Shown here: positions 6,349-14,014 of the stretch, piece by piece
How positions within the stretch are numbered: position 1 is the first letter of the stretch
Layout: each line of letters opens with the position of its first letter
DNA from: UBA6814 sp040753075
GTDB taxonomy: Bacteria > Desulfobacterota > Desulfovibrionia > Desulfovibrionales > Desulfovibrionaceae
Direction: 5' to 3'
Length of the DNA stretch: 16,234 nt
Assembly: GCA_040753075.1 (NCBI GenBank)
Contig: JBFMHA010000081.1
Location: 1 to 16,234, forward strand
Program-made: the position numbers and the translations under genes
Notes under the pieces: generated by a model
Databases searched by the model: none
What the model was told of the DNA's origin: nothing
Seen by the model: the letters and a program-made list of their open reading frames with translations, nothing else

Positions 6349-7119
6349 ATGGCCAGCAAGAAAGCAACACGGCCGGACGCCGAAAAACCGCTTCCCGCCC
6401 CGGGCGCGCCCGGAGGCCGGGACGCGGCCTGCAGCGCGGAATCTCCCGCTCCCGCCGCGGTCACGCCCAGCTACCGGCGGGTGCCGGGCTGGCGGCTGGA
6501 CATCCCCCTGGGCGCCAGGCTGCAGCTCGCACCCACGGCCGCGAACCGCACCTTCAGCACGGAATACGTGGGCTGCTGCGGCCGGGAGTTCCTCCTGGCC
6601 CGCTTCCCGGGGCAGCCCGGAGCGCGTCAGGTGCTGGTTCCCGGGGCGGAGGTCACGGTGCGCTACCTGCGCCAGCGCCGCGAGATCTGCGGCTTCTGCA
6701 CCAGGGTGGCCGGGATCACGGTGGAGCCCCTGCCCCTCCTGGCCCTGGGGCTCCCCGAGTCCGCGGGGGCGCTCAACCTGCGCGGCCAGGACCGGGCGAA
6801 CTGCTTCCTGCCCGCCCGGGTGTGCGGCGGCGACGCGGAGAGCAAGGCCCTCATCGCCAACCTTTCCGGGGACGGCTGCCGGCTGGCGCTGGAGCAGGGC
6901 CGCCGGGCGGCCCGGGAGGGCGTCGTCCGCGGGAGCCGCCTGGTCTGCTGCTTCCGGCTGTTCGACGCGCCGGACGAACTCTCCGCGCCGGGCCTCGTAT
7001 GCTACGTGCAGGAGGCGTCCGGCCGCACCTGGCTGGGCATGCGGTTCTCCCCTCTGCGTCCGGCCGACCGGGAGCAGATCGAGGAGTACCTGAGGCAGGT
7101 GTTCTCGGCCGGGGCCTGA
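6349..7119 (+). CDS. YcgR-like PilZ domain protein, copy 1
   Basis: A 256-residue cytosolic c-di-GMP receptor. Residues 1-40 are a disordered Pro/Ala-rich tail. Residues about 48-135 match the N-terminal beta-barrel (YcgR/PilZN type) of flagellar-brake proteins, including LDIPLGARLQL, EYVGCCGREFLLARFPG and VTVRYL. The PilZ domain follows with both ligand motifs intact: R145-x-x-x-R149 (RGQDR) and N171-x-S-x-x-G176 (NLSGDG). It likely changes motility, secretion or polysaccharide output when c-di-GMP binds, but no effector gene is adjacent to say which. It is paralogous to the next gene along the whole domain region. The start gives MASKKATRPD; the ribosome site is weak (AAGACG). Confidence 0.88.
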   Translation: MASKKATRPDAEKPLPAPGAPGGRDAACSAESPAPAAVTPSYRRVPGWRLDIPLGARLQLAPTAANRTFSTEYVGCCGREFLLARFPGQPGARQVLVPGAEVTVRYLRQRREICGFCTRVAGITVEPLPLLALGLPESAGALNLRGQDRANCFLPARVCGGDAESKALIANLSGDGCRLALEQGRRAAREGVVRGSRLVCCFRLFDAPDELSAPGLVCYVQEASGRTWLGMRFSPLRPADREQIEEYLRQVFSAGA

Positions 7120-7186
7120 CGGGCTGCAGCAGAAGTCCGCCCCCATGTTTGTGGGTTTGTCCCGCCACATCGGGAATTCCCCCTAT

Positions 7187-7215
7187 TTCCCTCCGTCTGC
7201 GATCCTTGGTATATT
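7187..7215 (+). promoter_or_regulatory. Possible promoter of the second PilZ gene
   Basis: TTCCCT at 7187-7192, a 17-base spacer containing CCGTCTGCG, and TATATT at 7210-7215, 38 bases before the start codon. It mirrors the element upstream of copy 1, suggesting the promoter was duplicated with the gene. Confidence 0.35.
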
Positions 7216-7253
7216 TCGTCAGAACCGGACGTTCTTACCCTGGAAGCATCCGC

Positions 7254-7991
7254 ATGGCCGAGCAGAAACCAGGCCGGACCGCCGGCGGCGCGCCGCCTTC
7301 CGCCGCTCCCCCGGGCCGCGCCCGGGGCGCGGCCAGCTACCGGCGGCTTCCGGGCAGCCAGTTGGACATCCCCCTGGGCGCCCGGCTGGATATTGCGCCC
7401 GCGAACGCGGACGGCGCCTTCAGCGCGGAATACGTGGGCAGGTGCGGCCGGGAGTTCCTCCTGGCCCGGTTCCCCGAGCAGCCCGGGGCGTGGGAGGCGC
7501 TGGTCCCCGCGGCCGCGGTCACGGTGCGCTACCTGCACCGGCGCTACAACCACTGCGGCTTCAACACCCGGGTGGCCGGGGTCGCGGCGGAGCCCCTGCC
7601 CCTCCTGGCCCTGGGCTATCCCGAGTCGGTGGGCGCGCTCAACCTGCGTCGCCAGGACCGGGCGGACTGCTTCCTGCCCGCGCGGATGTGCTGCGACGCG
7701 GTGGAGGGGCGGGCCCTCGTCGCCAACCTTTCCGAGACAGGCTGCCGGCTGGTGCTGGGGCCGGAGGCGGAGCGTCCGGGAGCCCGGGCGGGAATCGTCC
7801 GGGGGAGCAGCCTGGCCTGCTCCTTCCGGCTCTTCGGGGTGCTGGACGACCTCTTCCTGCCCGGCCTGGCGCGCTACGTCCAGGAGGCGGCTGGCCGCCT
7901 CTGCCTTGGGGTGCAGTTCACCTCCATGCATCCGTCCGACCGGGACCGTATCCGGGATTACGTGGGCCAGGTGCTCGCCGCCGCTGGCTAG
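7254..7991 (+). CDS. YcgR-like PilZ domain protein, copy 2
   Basis: A 245-residue paralogue of the preceding gene, 134 bases downstream on the same strand. The N-terminal tail (1-27) is shorter and unrelated in sequence. The YcgR-like barrel (about 36-125) and PilZ domain align throughout: LDIPLGARLDI, EYVGRCGREFLLARFPEQPG, R132-x-x-x-R136 (RRQDR) and N158-x-S-x-x-G163 (NLSETG). c-di-GMP binding is therefore expected. Differences cluster in the linker after the NxSxxG motif, where this copy has an insertion (PEAERPGARAG), and in the Cys content of the N-terminal domain. I chose the ATG at 7254 because GGAAG lies 6 bases upstream and similarity to copy 1 resumes just after it; the upstream open frame overlaps copy 1 in another frame. 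Confidence 0.88.
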   Translation: MAEQKPGRTAGGAPPSAAPPGRARGAASYRRLPGSQLDIPLGARLDIAPANADGAFSAEYVGRCGREFLLARFPEQPGAWEALVPAAAVTVRYLHRRYNHCGFNTRVAGVAAEPLPLLALGYPESVGALNLRRQDRADCFLPARMCCDAVEGRALVANLSETGCRLVLGPEAERPGARAGIVRGSSLACSFRLFGVLDDLFLPGLARYVQEAAGRLCLGVQFTSMHPSDRDRIRDYVGQVLAAAG

Positions 7992-8184
7992 CGGCGCTTC
8001 CGCGCATCAGGGCGACGCGCCTTCTCCGCGCGGCATCGCGGGATCAGAGGTTTTTCATTCCCAATGCGCCTGTCGGTTTTTGGGGGCGCGACGCGGGTGA
8101 CGGGTTCTCAAGTCGCCTCCGCAGGCTCCTTCCCGGACGTCTTCAACCGCCCCGCGTCCCCCTGAAGCGCGCCGCGGCCCTTCC
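7992..8184. other. Convergent gap between PilZ copy 2 and the lysozyme-inhibitor gene
   Basis: A short GC-rich gap. A weak hairpin (CCGCG, 6-base loop, CGCGG) is followed by a T5 run at 8051-8055 and might end PilZ transcription. Nothing else is supported. Confidence 0.3.
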
Positions 8185-8844
8185 TCAGGGCGCCTTGGCG
8201 CAGCGCTCCTGGGGCGCGCCAGGACCCCAGGTGATCAGCGCCTCTCCCTGGCGCTCCCGGAGCTCCACGTCGCGGCCCTGGTATCTGGCCCCGCTCCCGC
8301 CTCGCTGCAGATACATGACCGCGGCGCGGCGCCCGCGCACGGCGCGCAGGGTGGGCGGGTCGGTCGGGTAGAAGGTGGCGGCGACATCGCTGTACGGATC
8401 GTCCCCGCAGGTGAAGCGGGCCGTCCCGACGGCCGGGACCAGCCCGTAGCGCGCCTGCAGCTCCGCGATGCGCAGGCGGTAGCTGTCCGCCGCGCACTGG
8501 CGGCGGTCGTCGCTCTTTTGGCAGTCGTTGCGGTCCTTGATCCATCCGCGCTGCTCCGCCTTGAGGGGGGACGGCCGCTCGCCGACGGCCTTCCGGGCCG
8601 CCGCGGCGTAGACCTCGGCCATCCTGACGTCCAGTTCGGCCAGGCCGTCGTCGCTGCAGATCAGCGCCTCGACGCTCCCGGGCTCCGCCTTCCCGCAATC
8701 GAACGAGGGGCCGTTGGCCGCCGCGCCGCCGGCCCACAGGCAGCCGGCCAGGACCAGGAGCGCGAGCCTCAGGCCGGCCGCCCGGACGGCCCCGGCGACG
8801 CCCCTGGCCACCCGCGGCTCACCGGCAAGCGTCGCCTGCGCCAT
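8185..8844 (-). CDS. LprI-MliC two-domain lysozyme-inhibitor lipoprotein (predicted)
   Basis: A 219-residue secreted lipoprotein. The signal segment (about 20-40) ends in the lipobox LAGC with Cys35; the following Leu favours the outer membrane. Residues 46-133 match the LprI N-terminal/DUF1311 pattern: FDCGKA, VEALICSDDGLAELD, LKAEQRGWIKDRNDC, and RQCAADSYRLRIAELQ. Residues 142-218 match MliC-type inhibitors of C-type lysozyme: FTCGDD, AAVMYL, the signature SGARY (184-188), and a final Cys that can pair with the one in FTCG. A role in resisting host or competitor lysozyme in the periplasm is likely. I chose the start at 8844, with GGAG upstream; a longer reading from 8922 begins inside a duplicated tail of the neighbouring gene and would spoil the signal peptide. 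Confidence 0.82.
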   Translation of the reverse strand: MAQATLAGEPRVARGVAGAVRAAGLRLALLVLAGCLWAGGAAANGPSFDCGKAEPGSVEALICSDDGLAELDVRMAEVYAAAARKAVGERPSPLKAEQRGWIKDRNDCQKSDDRRQCAADSYRLRIAELQARYGLVPAVGTARFTCGDDPYSDVAATFYPTDPPTLRAVRGRRAAVMYLQRGGSGARYQGRDVELRERQGEALITWGPGAPQERCAKAP

Positions 8845-8920
8845 GCGCTCTCCGGTTCGTCCCTGCTCACGATATCCGCGCAGCATCCAGTCCCCGGCCT
8901 GCTCCATGAACGCCCCCCCC

Positions 8921-8944
8921 ATGAAAATGCCTTGGTATTTTCAT
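8921..8944. repeat. Palindrome in repeat unit 1
   Basis: ATGAAAAT and ATTTTCAT arms flank GCCTTGGT. It is the degenerate partner of the palindrome at 9011-9034, changed in the centre (CCTTGG instead of CCATGG). Confidence 0.8.
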
Positions 8945-9010
8945 TGAAGACCATCACTGCCCGGCCTCGCCGCGGCCAGCTCCCCGGCCTGCTCCATGAA
9001 CGCCCACCCT

Positions 9011-9034
9011 ATGAAAATGCCATGGTATTTTCAT
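9011..9034. terminator. 24-bp near-perfect palindrome overlapping the activase stop codon
   Basis: ATGAAAAT-GCCATGGT-ATTTTCAT is self-complementary apart from one central pair (G-U on the plus-strand RNA, A-C on the minus). The activase TGA (9033-9031) lies inside it. Without a following U-run it is a possible transcript-end or bidirectional terminator hairpin rather than a textbook one. Confidence 0.45.
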
Positions 9035-12000
9035 TGAAGACCATCACTGCCCGGCCTCGCCGCGGCCAACTCCCTGGCCTGCTCCATGAACGCCGCCAGG
9101 TGCAGCCGGTTGGCCGGGGAGTCCGTGCCGTCGAAGGCCAGGCTCACCACCGGGATGCCGAACCGGCCCGCCACGTCCCGCAACAGCGAGTTCACCACCG
9201 TGCCCGGCATGCAGCCGAAGGGCATGGCGCTCACGATGCCCGCCACCCCGCGCCGGGCCATGTCCACGCTCTTGCCCACCGAGAGCACCGCCTCGCCCTC
9301 GAAGGAGTCGTGCAGCCAGGGCGCGGCGTTTTTGAGGATGGCCGCGGTGTCGGGGTCGTGGATGCTCGTGAGGAATCCGTCGAAGATGCGCTCCAGGCGG
9401 TGGGTGATGGCGCGCTGCACCCGGGCGGTGAGGGCCACCCGCACCATGCCCCGCAGGTCGCGGCCCAGCCGCGCCCGCCGCGCGGCCATGAAGTTGACGT
9501 AGCTGATCCACTCGTCGATGGGCGCGAGCCAGGCCTCGCCGCCCGCGGCCTCGATGCGCCGCACCAGGTCCTCGTTGGAGAAGCGGTTGGAGCGCACGAA
9601 GATCTCGCCCACGATGCCGATGCGCGGGGGCTTCTGTCCGTTGGTCGCCACCCCGGCGAAGTCTTCGCGGGCCTCGGCCAGGACCCGGGCCGCCCCGGCC
9701 TCGGCGTCCTTTTCCAGGAGCGCGGCGCGCAGCCGCTCCACGGCCCGGGCGTAGGCGCTCTCCGCGGCGGCCGGGTCCTTGGCCCGGGGCCGGCGCTCGT
9801 GCAGGCACTTGGTGAGCAGGTCGAAGGCCACCACCCCCACCCAGGAGCGCCGCGGGAACTCCCGCGACACCATCCCCAGGTCGCTGTACAGCCGTTCGCT
9901 CTGCACGGGCGCGAAGATGGGCACGTCGGGATAGCCGGCCGCGTCCAGCACCAGGCGCTGGGCCAGGTTGTACTGGCCGAAGCGGCAGGGGCCGGTGCCC
10001 GAGGGCATGAAGAAGGCCGAGCGGCCCGGGGCGAACCCGGCCTCCGCCGTCTTCCTCAGCATGTCCGCCGAGGTCACGGCGAAGGGGTAGCACTCCTTGC
10101 CCGAGATGAAGGGCCGGGCCTGGGCCACGGCCGCGGGGTCGGTCTCGGGCATGACCTCGGCCTCCACCCCGCAGGCGCGGAATGCGGCCTCCAGGCCCAG
10201 GGCGTGGTCGGCCATGCGGGGCAGGTACACCGTGCGCCGCGCCTTGCCGGCGAAGCTCAGGGCCGGCCGGCGCAGGGCGCCGGCCGCCGGGCGCTCGATC
10301 TGGGCCGAGGCCGTGATCTGGCCGTCCACGCTGTCCAGGTAGGCCTCCAGCCGGGTGAGGACCCCGGCGTCCGCGCTGTGCTCGTCGATCTCCAGGAACA
10401 GGCTGGGCATGCCCCCCAGCTCCTGGTCCAGGAACTTGTGGATGAAGGCGTCCGGCCCGCAGGAGAAGCTGCCGATGCCCAGCGGGTAGAGCAGGGGGTG
10501 CTCCCGCACCGCGCGGGCCGCGGCCAGCATGCGCTGGCCCGAGCGCCAGTACATGCCCCCCCAGTCGCCGGACACGTCGGGCAGGGGCAGCATGTCCAGG
10601 GGCAGGGCCAGGGTCCCCAGGGCCGCAGCCTTGCGCGGCAGGTCCAGGTTCAGGCCCGGGTCGAAGGCGTTGTAGGCCCGGCCCACCACCACCAGGGCGC
10701 GGCGGTCCAGGCCGGCCAGGACCTCCCGGCCCCGCTCCCGCACGGTCTGGACGAACTCCTTCTGGGCCGCCTCGGCCCGCACCATGGCCCGCGCGGCCTC
10801 GGTCCGGCCCACCCCGTAGCGGGCCAGGGACCCGGCCAGGGCCTCGGCCAGGGCCCGGCTCCCGCGCCGCCGGTTCAGGGCCGGGGCCAGGATGTCCGCG
10901 CCCGGGAAGGCCACCCGGGCCTGGTAGGGGAAGCTCTGGGTGAGCGGGCAGGACAGGGATGAGGCGAAGGAGTCGTCGGGCGGGGCCATGTCCACCAGGC
11001 TGGGCAGGAACACCGGAACCCGCTCCTCCTCCAGGAGCCAGCGCACGTGGCCCAGGGCGGCCTTCACCGGGAAGCAGGTGTCGGCCAGGGTGCGCTCCAC
11101 CCCCAGCTCCACGATGCGCCGGCTGGTGGGCGGGGAGAGCCGCACCGCGAAGCCCAGCTCCCAGAGCAGGGTGGCGAAGAAGGGCAGCCGGTCGTGGGCG
11201 AAGAAGACCAGGGGCAGGCCCATCGCCCCGCGCCGGGCCGGCCGGCCCGCGGCGGCGAAGGCCGCCTCCCGCGCCTCGTGCGCCGCGCGCAGGGCCCGGG
11301 ACCGGAAGGCGAACAGGTCGGGCAGCTCCCGGGCCTTGGCGGTCTTGCGCTCCTTTTCGTAGCGCTCGCAGCGTCCGCCGTAGAACAGGTGGCCGGCCTC
11401 GCCCGCGATGGTGAGCTTGTTGATCTCGCAGCGGTTCTCGCAGCCGAGGCAGGGGAAGGACTCCTGGGAGTAGGCCCGGGTGGCCAGGTCGAAGCCCTTG
11501 AAGCGGGAGTCGCGTCCGGCCCGGGCCGCCATGTGGTCGCGGGCGATGAGGGCCATGCCGATGGCCCCGGTCACGTCGTGGTTGGGGGGCACGGTCACGG
11601 GGCGGCCCAGGTGCTTCTCGAAGGCCGCCACCACCGCCTTGTTGAAGGCCGTGCCGCCCTGGAAGAAGATGTTGGACCCGATCTTCCGGCCGCCGGCCAC
11701 CCGGTGCAGGTAGTTCTCCACGATGGAGTAGGACAGCCCGGCCAGCAGGTCGTCCATGTCCGCGCCCGCGGCGAGCCCGGCCATGAGGGAGTTCTCCATG
11801 AACACGGTGCAGCGCTCGCCCAGGCGGCAGGGCGCGGCCGCGGCCAGGGCGCGGTCCGCGAACTCGTCCTTGATGGCCACCCCCAGCTTCTCGGCCTGCT
11901 CCTCCAGGAACGAGCCGGTGCCCGCGGCGCAGGCCTTGTTCATCTCGAAGTCGCGGATGACCCCGTTCTCCAGGCTCACGAACTTGGAGTCCTGGCCGCC

Positions 12001-13251
12001 GATCTCGAAGATGGTGTCCACGGAGGGGTCGATGAAGGCCGCGGCCCGGGCCTGGGCGGTGATCTCGTTCTTCACGATGTCCGCGCCGAAGAAGTCCGCG
12101 GTCATGTAGCGGCCGGAGCCGGTGGTTCCCACGCCGCGCACCCGCACCCGGGCGCCGATCTCGGCCCCGATGCCGGCCAGGCCCTCCTTCACCGCCTCGA
12201 TGGGGCGGGAGGCGGTGCGCAGGTAGCGCTTGGCCAGCAGCCGGCCCGACCCGTCCACCACCGCCAGGTTGGTGGAGATGGAGCCCACGTCGATGCCCAT
12301 GTACACGTCCGCGGTCCCCTCGGCCCCGATGGGGTGGAGCTGGTCCGGGTCGAAGTCCAGGTGGCGGGCGGCGAAACGGTCCCCGGGCTGGACCAGGGCG
12401 GCGCGCGGGGCCTCGCCGCCGTTGCGGGCCGTCCCGGCCCGGCGCAGGAGGTCCGGTTCGGGCCGCGCCAGCTCGGCCGGCCGCTCCCGGCCCCACAGGG
12501 CCGCGCCCAGCGCGCCCATGACGGTGGGCCGCTCGGGCACGGTGAGGCCGGGCAGACCCAGGACCTCGGTGAAGGCCCGCACCACGCCCCGGTTCAGGGC
12601 CACCCCGCCCATGAAGGCCACCCGGCCGGGGAGCCTGCGGCCGCGCAGGATGGCCCCCTTGAAGTTGCGGGCCACGGCGAAGCACAGGCCCGCCACGATG
12701 TCGGCCAGGGGCGCGCCGATCTGCTGCAGGTGGATCATGTCCGACTTGGCGAACACGCTGCAGCGGCCGGCCACGTGGGGCGGCGCGGCGCTCTGCAGGG
12801 CCAGGGCCGCGAACTCCTCCACGGACAGGCGCATGCGTTCGGCCTGCTGGTCCAGGAAGGAGCCGGTGCCCGCGGCGCACACCGAGTTCAGGGCGAAGTC
12901 CGCCACCCGGCCGTCCCCGCCCGGGGCCAGCAGCACGAGCTTGGAGTCCTCGCCGCCCATCTCGATGACCGCCTCCATGTCCGGGTGCAGGCGGGCGGTG
13001 GACAGGGCGAAGGCCGAGAGTTCAGAGACCAGGGGCGCGCCCAGGGCGCGGGCGGCCAGTGCCCCGGTGGAGCCGGTGCAGGCCAGGGCCAGGCCGGGAA
13101 ATATCTGCGCGGCCTCGTCCAGGAGGTCCGCGGCCAGGGGCAGGGGCCGGCCCCGGTGGCGCTCGTAGCGGGAATGAACCAGGACGCCGCGGGAGTCGAG
13201 CACGGCCAGCTTGACGCTGACCGACCCCCCGTCCAGCCCGGCGATGAACAT
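9031..13251 (-). CDS. Fused 2-hydroxyacyl-CoA dehydratase activase (CoA-substrate-specific enzyme activase)
   Basis: A 1406-residue cytosolic protein of the HgdC/BadF/BcrAD family. These ATPases use ATP hydrolysis to fire an electron into a radical acyl-CoA dehydratase or reductase. It has two ASKHA modules in tandem: residues 1-260 (GLDGGSVSVK, GGEDSK at 99-104, CAAGTGSFL from Cys125, RCSVF with Cys164) and 316-575 (GIDVGSISTNLA, GGQDSK, CAAGTGSFL from Cys441, RCTVF with Cys481). Each Cys pair is the expected [4Fe-4S] cluster ligand set. A Cys motif follows (CLGCENRC 601-608, GGRC 625-628). The C-terminal half resembles DUF2229 and an HgdB-like dehydratase region (TCFPVKAALGHV, GKECYPF). The start at 13251 has GGAGGG upstream and is right at the conserved N-terminus; a reading from 13347 would begin in RHS debris. 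No separate dehydratase subunits are adjacent, so its substrate is unknown. Confidence 0.92.
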   Translation of the reverse strand: MFIAGLDGGSVSVKLAVLDSRGVLVHSRYERHRGRPLPLAADLLDEAAQIFPGLALACTGSTGALAARALGAPLVSELSAFALSTARLHPDMEAVIEMGGEDSKLVLLAPGGDGRVADFALNSVCAAGTGSFLDQQAERMRLSVEEFAALALQSAAPPHVAGRCSVFAKSDMIHLQQIGAPLADIVAGLCFAVARNFKGAILRGRRLPGRVAFMGGVALNRGVVRAFTEVLGLPGLTVPERPTVMGALGAALWGRERPAELARPEPDLLRRAGTARNGGEAPRAALVQPGDRFAARHLDFDPDQLHPIGAEGTADVYMGIDVGSISTNLAVVDGSGRLLAKRYLRTASRPIEAVKEGLAGIGAEIGARVRVRGVGTTGSGRYMTADFFGADIVKNEITAQARAAAFIDPSVDTIFEIGGQDSKFVSLENGVIRDFEMNKACAAGTGSFLEEQAEKLGVAIKDEFADRALAAAAPCRLGERCTVFMENSLMAGLAAGADMDDLLAGLSYSIVENYLHRVAGGRKIGSNIFFQGGTAFNKAVVAAFEKHLGRPVTVPPNHDVTGAIGMALIARDHMAARAGRDSRFKGFDLATRAYSQESFPCLGCENRCEINKLTIAGEAGHLFYGGRCERYEKERKTAKARELPDLFAFRSRALRAAHEAREAAFAAAGRPARRGAMGLPLVFFAHDRLPFFATLLWELGFAVRLSPPTSRRIVELGVERTLADTCFPVKAALGHVRWLLEEERVPVFLPSLVDMAPPDDSFASSLSCPLTQSFPYQARVAFPGADILAPALNRRRGSRALAEALAGSLARYGVGRTEAARAMVRAEAAQKEFVQTVRERGREVLAGLDRRALVVVGRAYNAFDPGLNLDLPRKAAALGTLALPLDMLPLPDVSGDWGGMYWRSGQRMLAAARAVREHPLLYPLGIGSFSCGPDAFIHKFLDQELGGMPSLFLEIDEHSADAGVLTRLEAYLDSVDGQITASAQIERPAAGALRRPALSFAGKARRTVYLPRMADHALGLEAAFRACGVEAEVMPETDPAAVAQARPFISGKECYPFAVTSADMLRKTAEAGFAPGRSAFFMPSGTGPCRFGQYNLAQRLVLDAAGYPDVPIFAPVQSERLYSDLGMVSREFPRRSWVGVVAFDLLTKCLHERRPRAKDPAAAESAYARAVERLRAALLEKDAEAGAARVLAEAREDFAGVATNGQKPPRIGIVGEIFVRSNRFSNEDLVRRIEAAGGEAWLAPIDEWISYVNFMAARRARLGRDLRGMVRVALTARVQRAITHRLERIFDGFLTSIHDPDTAAILKNAAPWLHDSFEGEAVLSVGKSVDMARRGVAGIVSAMPFGCMPGTVVNSLLRDVAGRFGIPVVSLAFDGTDSPANRLHLAAFMEQARELAAARPGSDGLQ

Positions 13252-13290
13252 GCCTGTACCCTCCGGACGGCTTGAGATTCCGATCTCTCC

Positions 13291-13319
13291 TTTATGCTTC
13301 ATTCCCGGGGTGTTGGCAA
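13291..13319 (-). promoter_or_regulatory. Probable sigma70 promoter of the activase gene
   Basis: On the minus strand TTGCCA (5/6) is followed after 17 bases by CATAAA (4/6). The expected transcript start, near 13284, leaves a leader of about 33 bases carrying GGAGGG. It sits just beyond the end of the RHS fragment, overlapping its out-of-family tail. Confidence 0.5.
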
Positions 13320-13519
13320 GGAATCCATAAACTGATGCGAGAGGCAAGGGGGCGGCCGACGGTGGGGTCGTAGTCCCGGCGACAGAAACGGACGAGGCCG
13401 GTGAACTTGTCGCGCAGGCCGCCCCTCTCCCCCTCCATGGCGGCCACGGCCTTGAGGCTGCCCGCCTGGTCGTAGCCGAGGAGGTAGGACGTGGAGCCCT
13501 GGGGCGTCTGCACGGTCAT
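13292..13519 (-). pseudogene. Decayed RHS core fragment
   Basis: A 75-residue open frame starting MTVQTPQGSTSYLLGYDQAG. It matches the RHS core of the gene at 14015-14962 up to VAAMEGER, then jumps directly to GGLRDKFTGLVRFCRRDYDPTVGR. About 34 residues are therefore missing by an in-frame deletion, including the IDYDAFG segment. After VGR (near 13352) similarity stops and the frame runs on into unrelated sequence over the activase promoter. The DPxGL end, the tip and any toxin are absent. DNA similarity to the other copy also extends upstream of the ATG to about 13546. It is a remnant of recombination between RHS copies, probably without function. Confidence 0.85.
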
Positions 13520-13678
13520 GGCGTGGGTATGGGGTGTCAGGTGAATACCATCTCAGGACATAAATATGAAAATAAAAAAACATGCGACTGGAACAACAAA
13601 TAGCAGTATAATAAAACAATAAGATTGTATCTTGGTCAATTCATTGGCGGCAGCGTAGAATTGCATTTGTTGCATATT

Positions 13679-13912
13679 TTACCCATAAAAAATACCTTTA
13701 ATTATTAAAGAAAGCATCATGATTATGCCGCCGGAAAGAAGTAGCATGCCGGAAATCATCAATAATTTTTTATCCAATGGCGTTGCGCCCCTAAACTTTG
13801 AAAAGTTGAAATCAATTAAACGGAAATTTTTAATATTAACAATAGATAATCCCAGCGAGCCTAGACCCCAGGAAAAAACTCCTACCCAAAGAACAATTTC
13901 CCAAGCTTTCAT
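13679..13912 (-). CDS. Small two-TM protein, candidate immunity protein of the RHS tip
   Basis: A 77-residue, AT-rich gene. The start at 13912 has AGGAG 8 bases upstream. Two hydrophobic segments are clear: about 4-27 (VLWVGVFSWGLGSLGLSIV) and about 49-72 (LLMISGMLLLSGGIIMMLSL), joined by a basic/polar loop containing DFNFSKFRGATPLDKK. It lies 102 bases downstream of the RHS gene on the same strand, exactly where the immunity gene of an RHS toxin module is usually found. Small polytopic immunity proteins are known for toxins that act on or in the inner membrane. I do not recognise a family; the immunity role is inferred from position and size only. Confidence 0.6.
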   Translation of the reverse strand: MKAWEIVLWVGVFSWGLGSLGLSIVNIKNFRLIDFNFSKFRGATPLDKKLLMISGMLLLSGGIIMMLSLIIKGIFYG

Positions 13913-13938
13913 TATAATTCTCCTATGTTATATTTGCG

Positions 13939-13956
13939 TGCAGTTCCATAACTGCA
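13939..13956 (-). promoter_or_regulatory. Perfect 7-bp hairpin before the two-TM gene
   Basis: TGCAGTT-CCAT-AACTGCA, 27 bases upstream of the start codon at 13912 and just ahead of the ribosome site. There is no U-tract; it may shape translation of the small gene or trim read-through from the RHS gene. Confidence 0.35.
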
Positions 13957-13973
13957 GGAGGAGCATTGGGCAG

Positions 13974-13998
13974 ATACATGATGATCGAATTCATGTAT
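13974..13998. promoter_or_regulatory. Inverted repeat ATACATGA...TCATGTAT
   Basis: Perfect 8-base arms around a 9-base centre, 16 bases after the RHS stop. It may be a weak attenuating hairpin between toxin and immunity genes, or an operator. Confidence 0.35.
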
Positions 13999-14014
13999 AA
14001 TCTTTTAGCCGAGG

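Larger units (their letters stand above)
8891..9094. repeat. 90-bp tandem repeat (2 full units plus a 24-bp partial)
   Basis: Units start at 8891, 8981 and 9071, each opening TCCC(C/T)GGCCTGCTCCATG. Units 1 and 2 differ at only a few bases. Unit 3 is cut short where the repeat merges into the unique coding sequence of the activase. The unit comprises the last 20 codons of the activase gene, its TGA stop, and a 24-bp palindrome. The period is a multiple of 3, so the duplicated tail stays in the activase frame. Confidence 0.95.

Noticed and set aside
8845..8922. Upstream start for the lysozyme-inhibitor lipoprotein
   Set aside because: It begins in the duplicated activase tail and would put 26 extra residues ahead of the signal peptide. 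The start at 8844 has a GGAG site.
8891..9094. CRISPR array
   Set aside because: Only two and a quarter units of 90 bp with no unique spacers. The unit derives from coding sequence.
8518..10962. 814-residue plus-strand open frame over the activase gene
   Set aside because: Antisense shadow: rich in His, Gly, Ala, Val and Gln with no motif, opposite a strongly supported gene.
11047..13275. 742-residue plus-strand open frame over the activase gene
   Set aside because: Same kind of antisense composition artefact.
13252..13347. 32-residue N-terminal extension of the activase
   Set aside because: It starts in RHS-derived sequence upstream of a good promoter and ribosome site. The conserved ASKHA beginning is at 13251.
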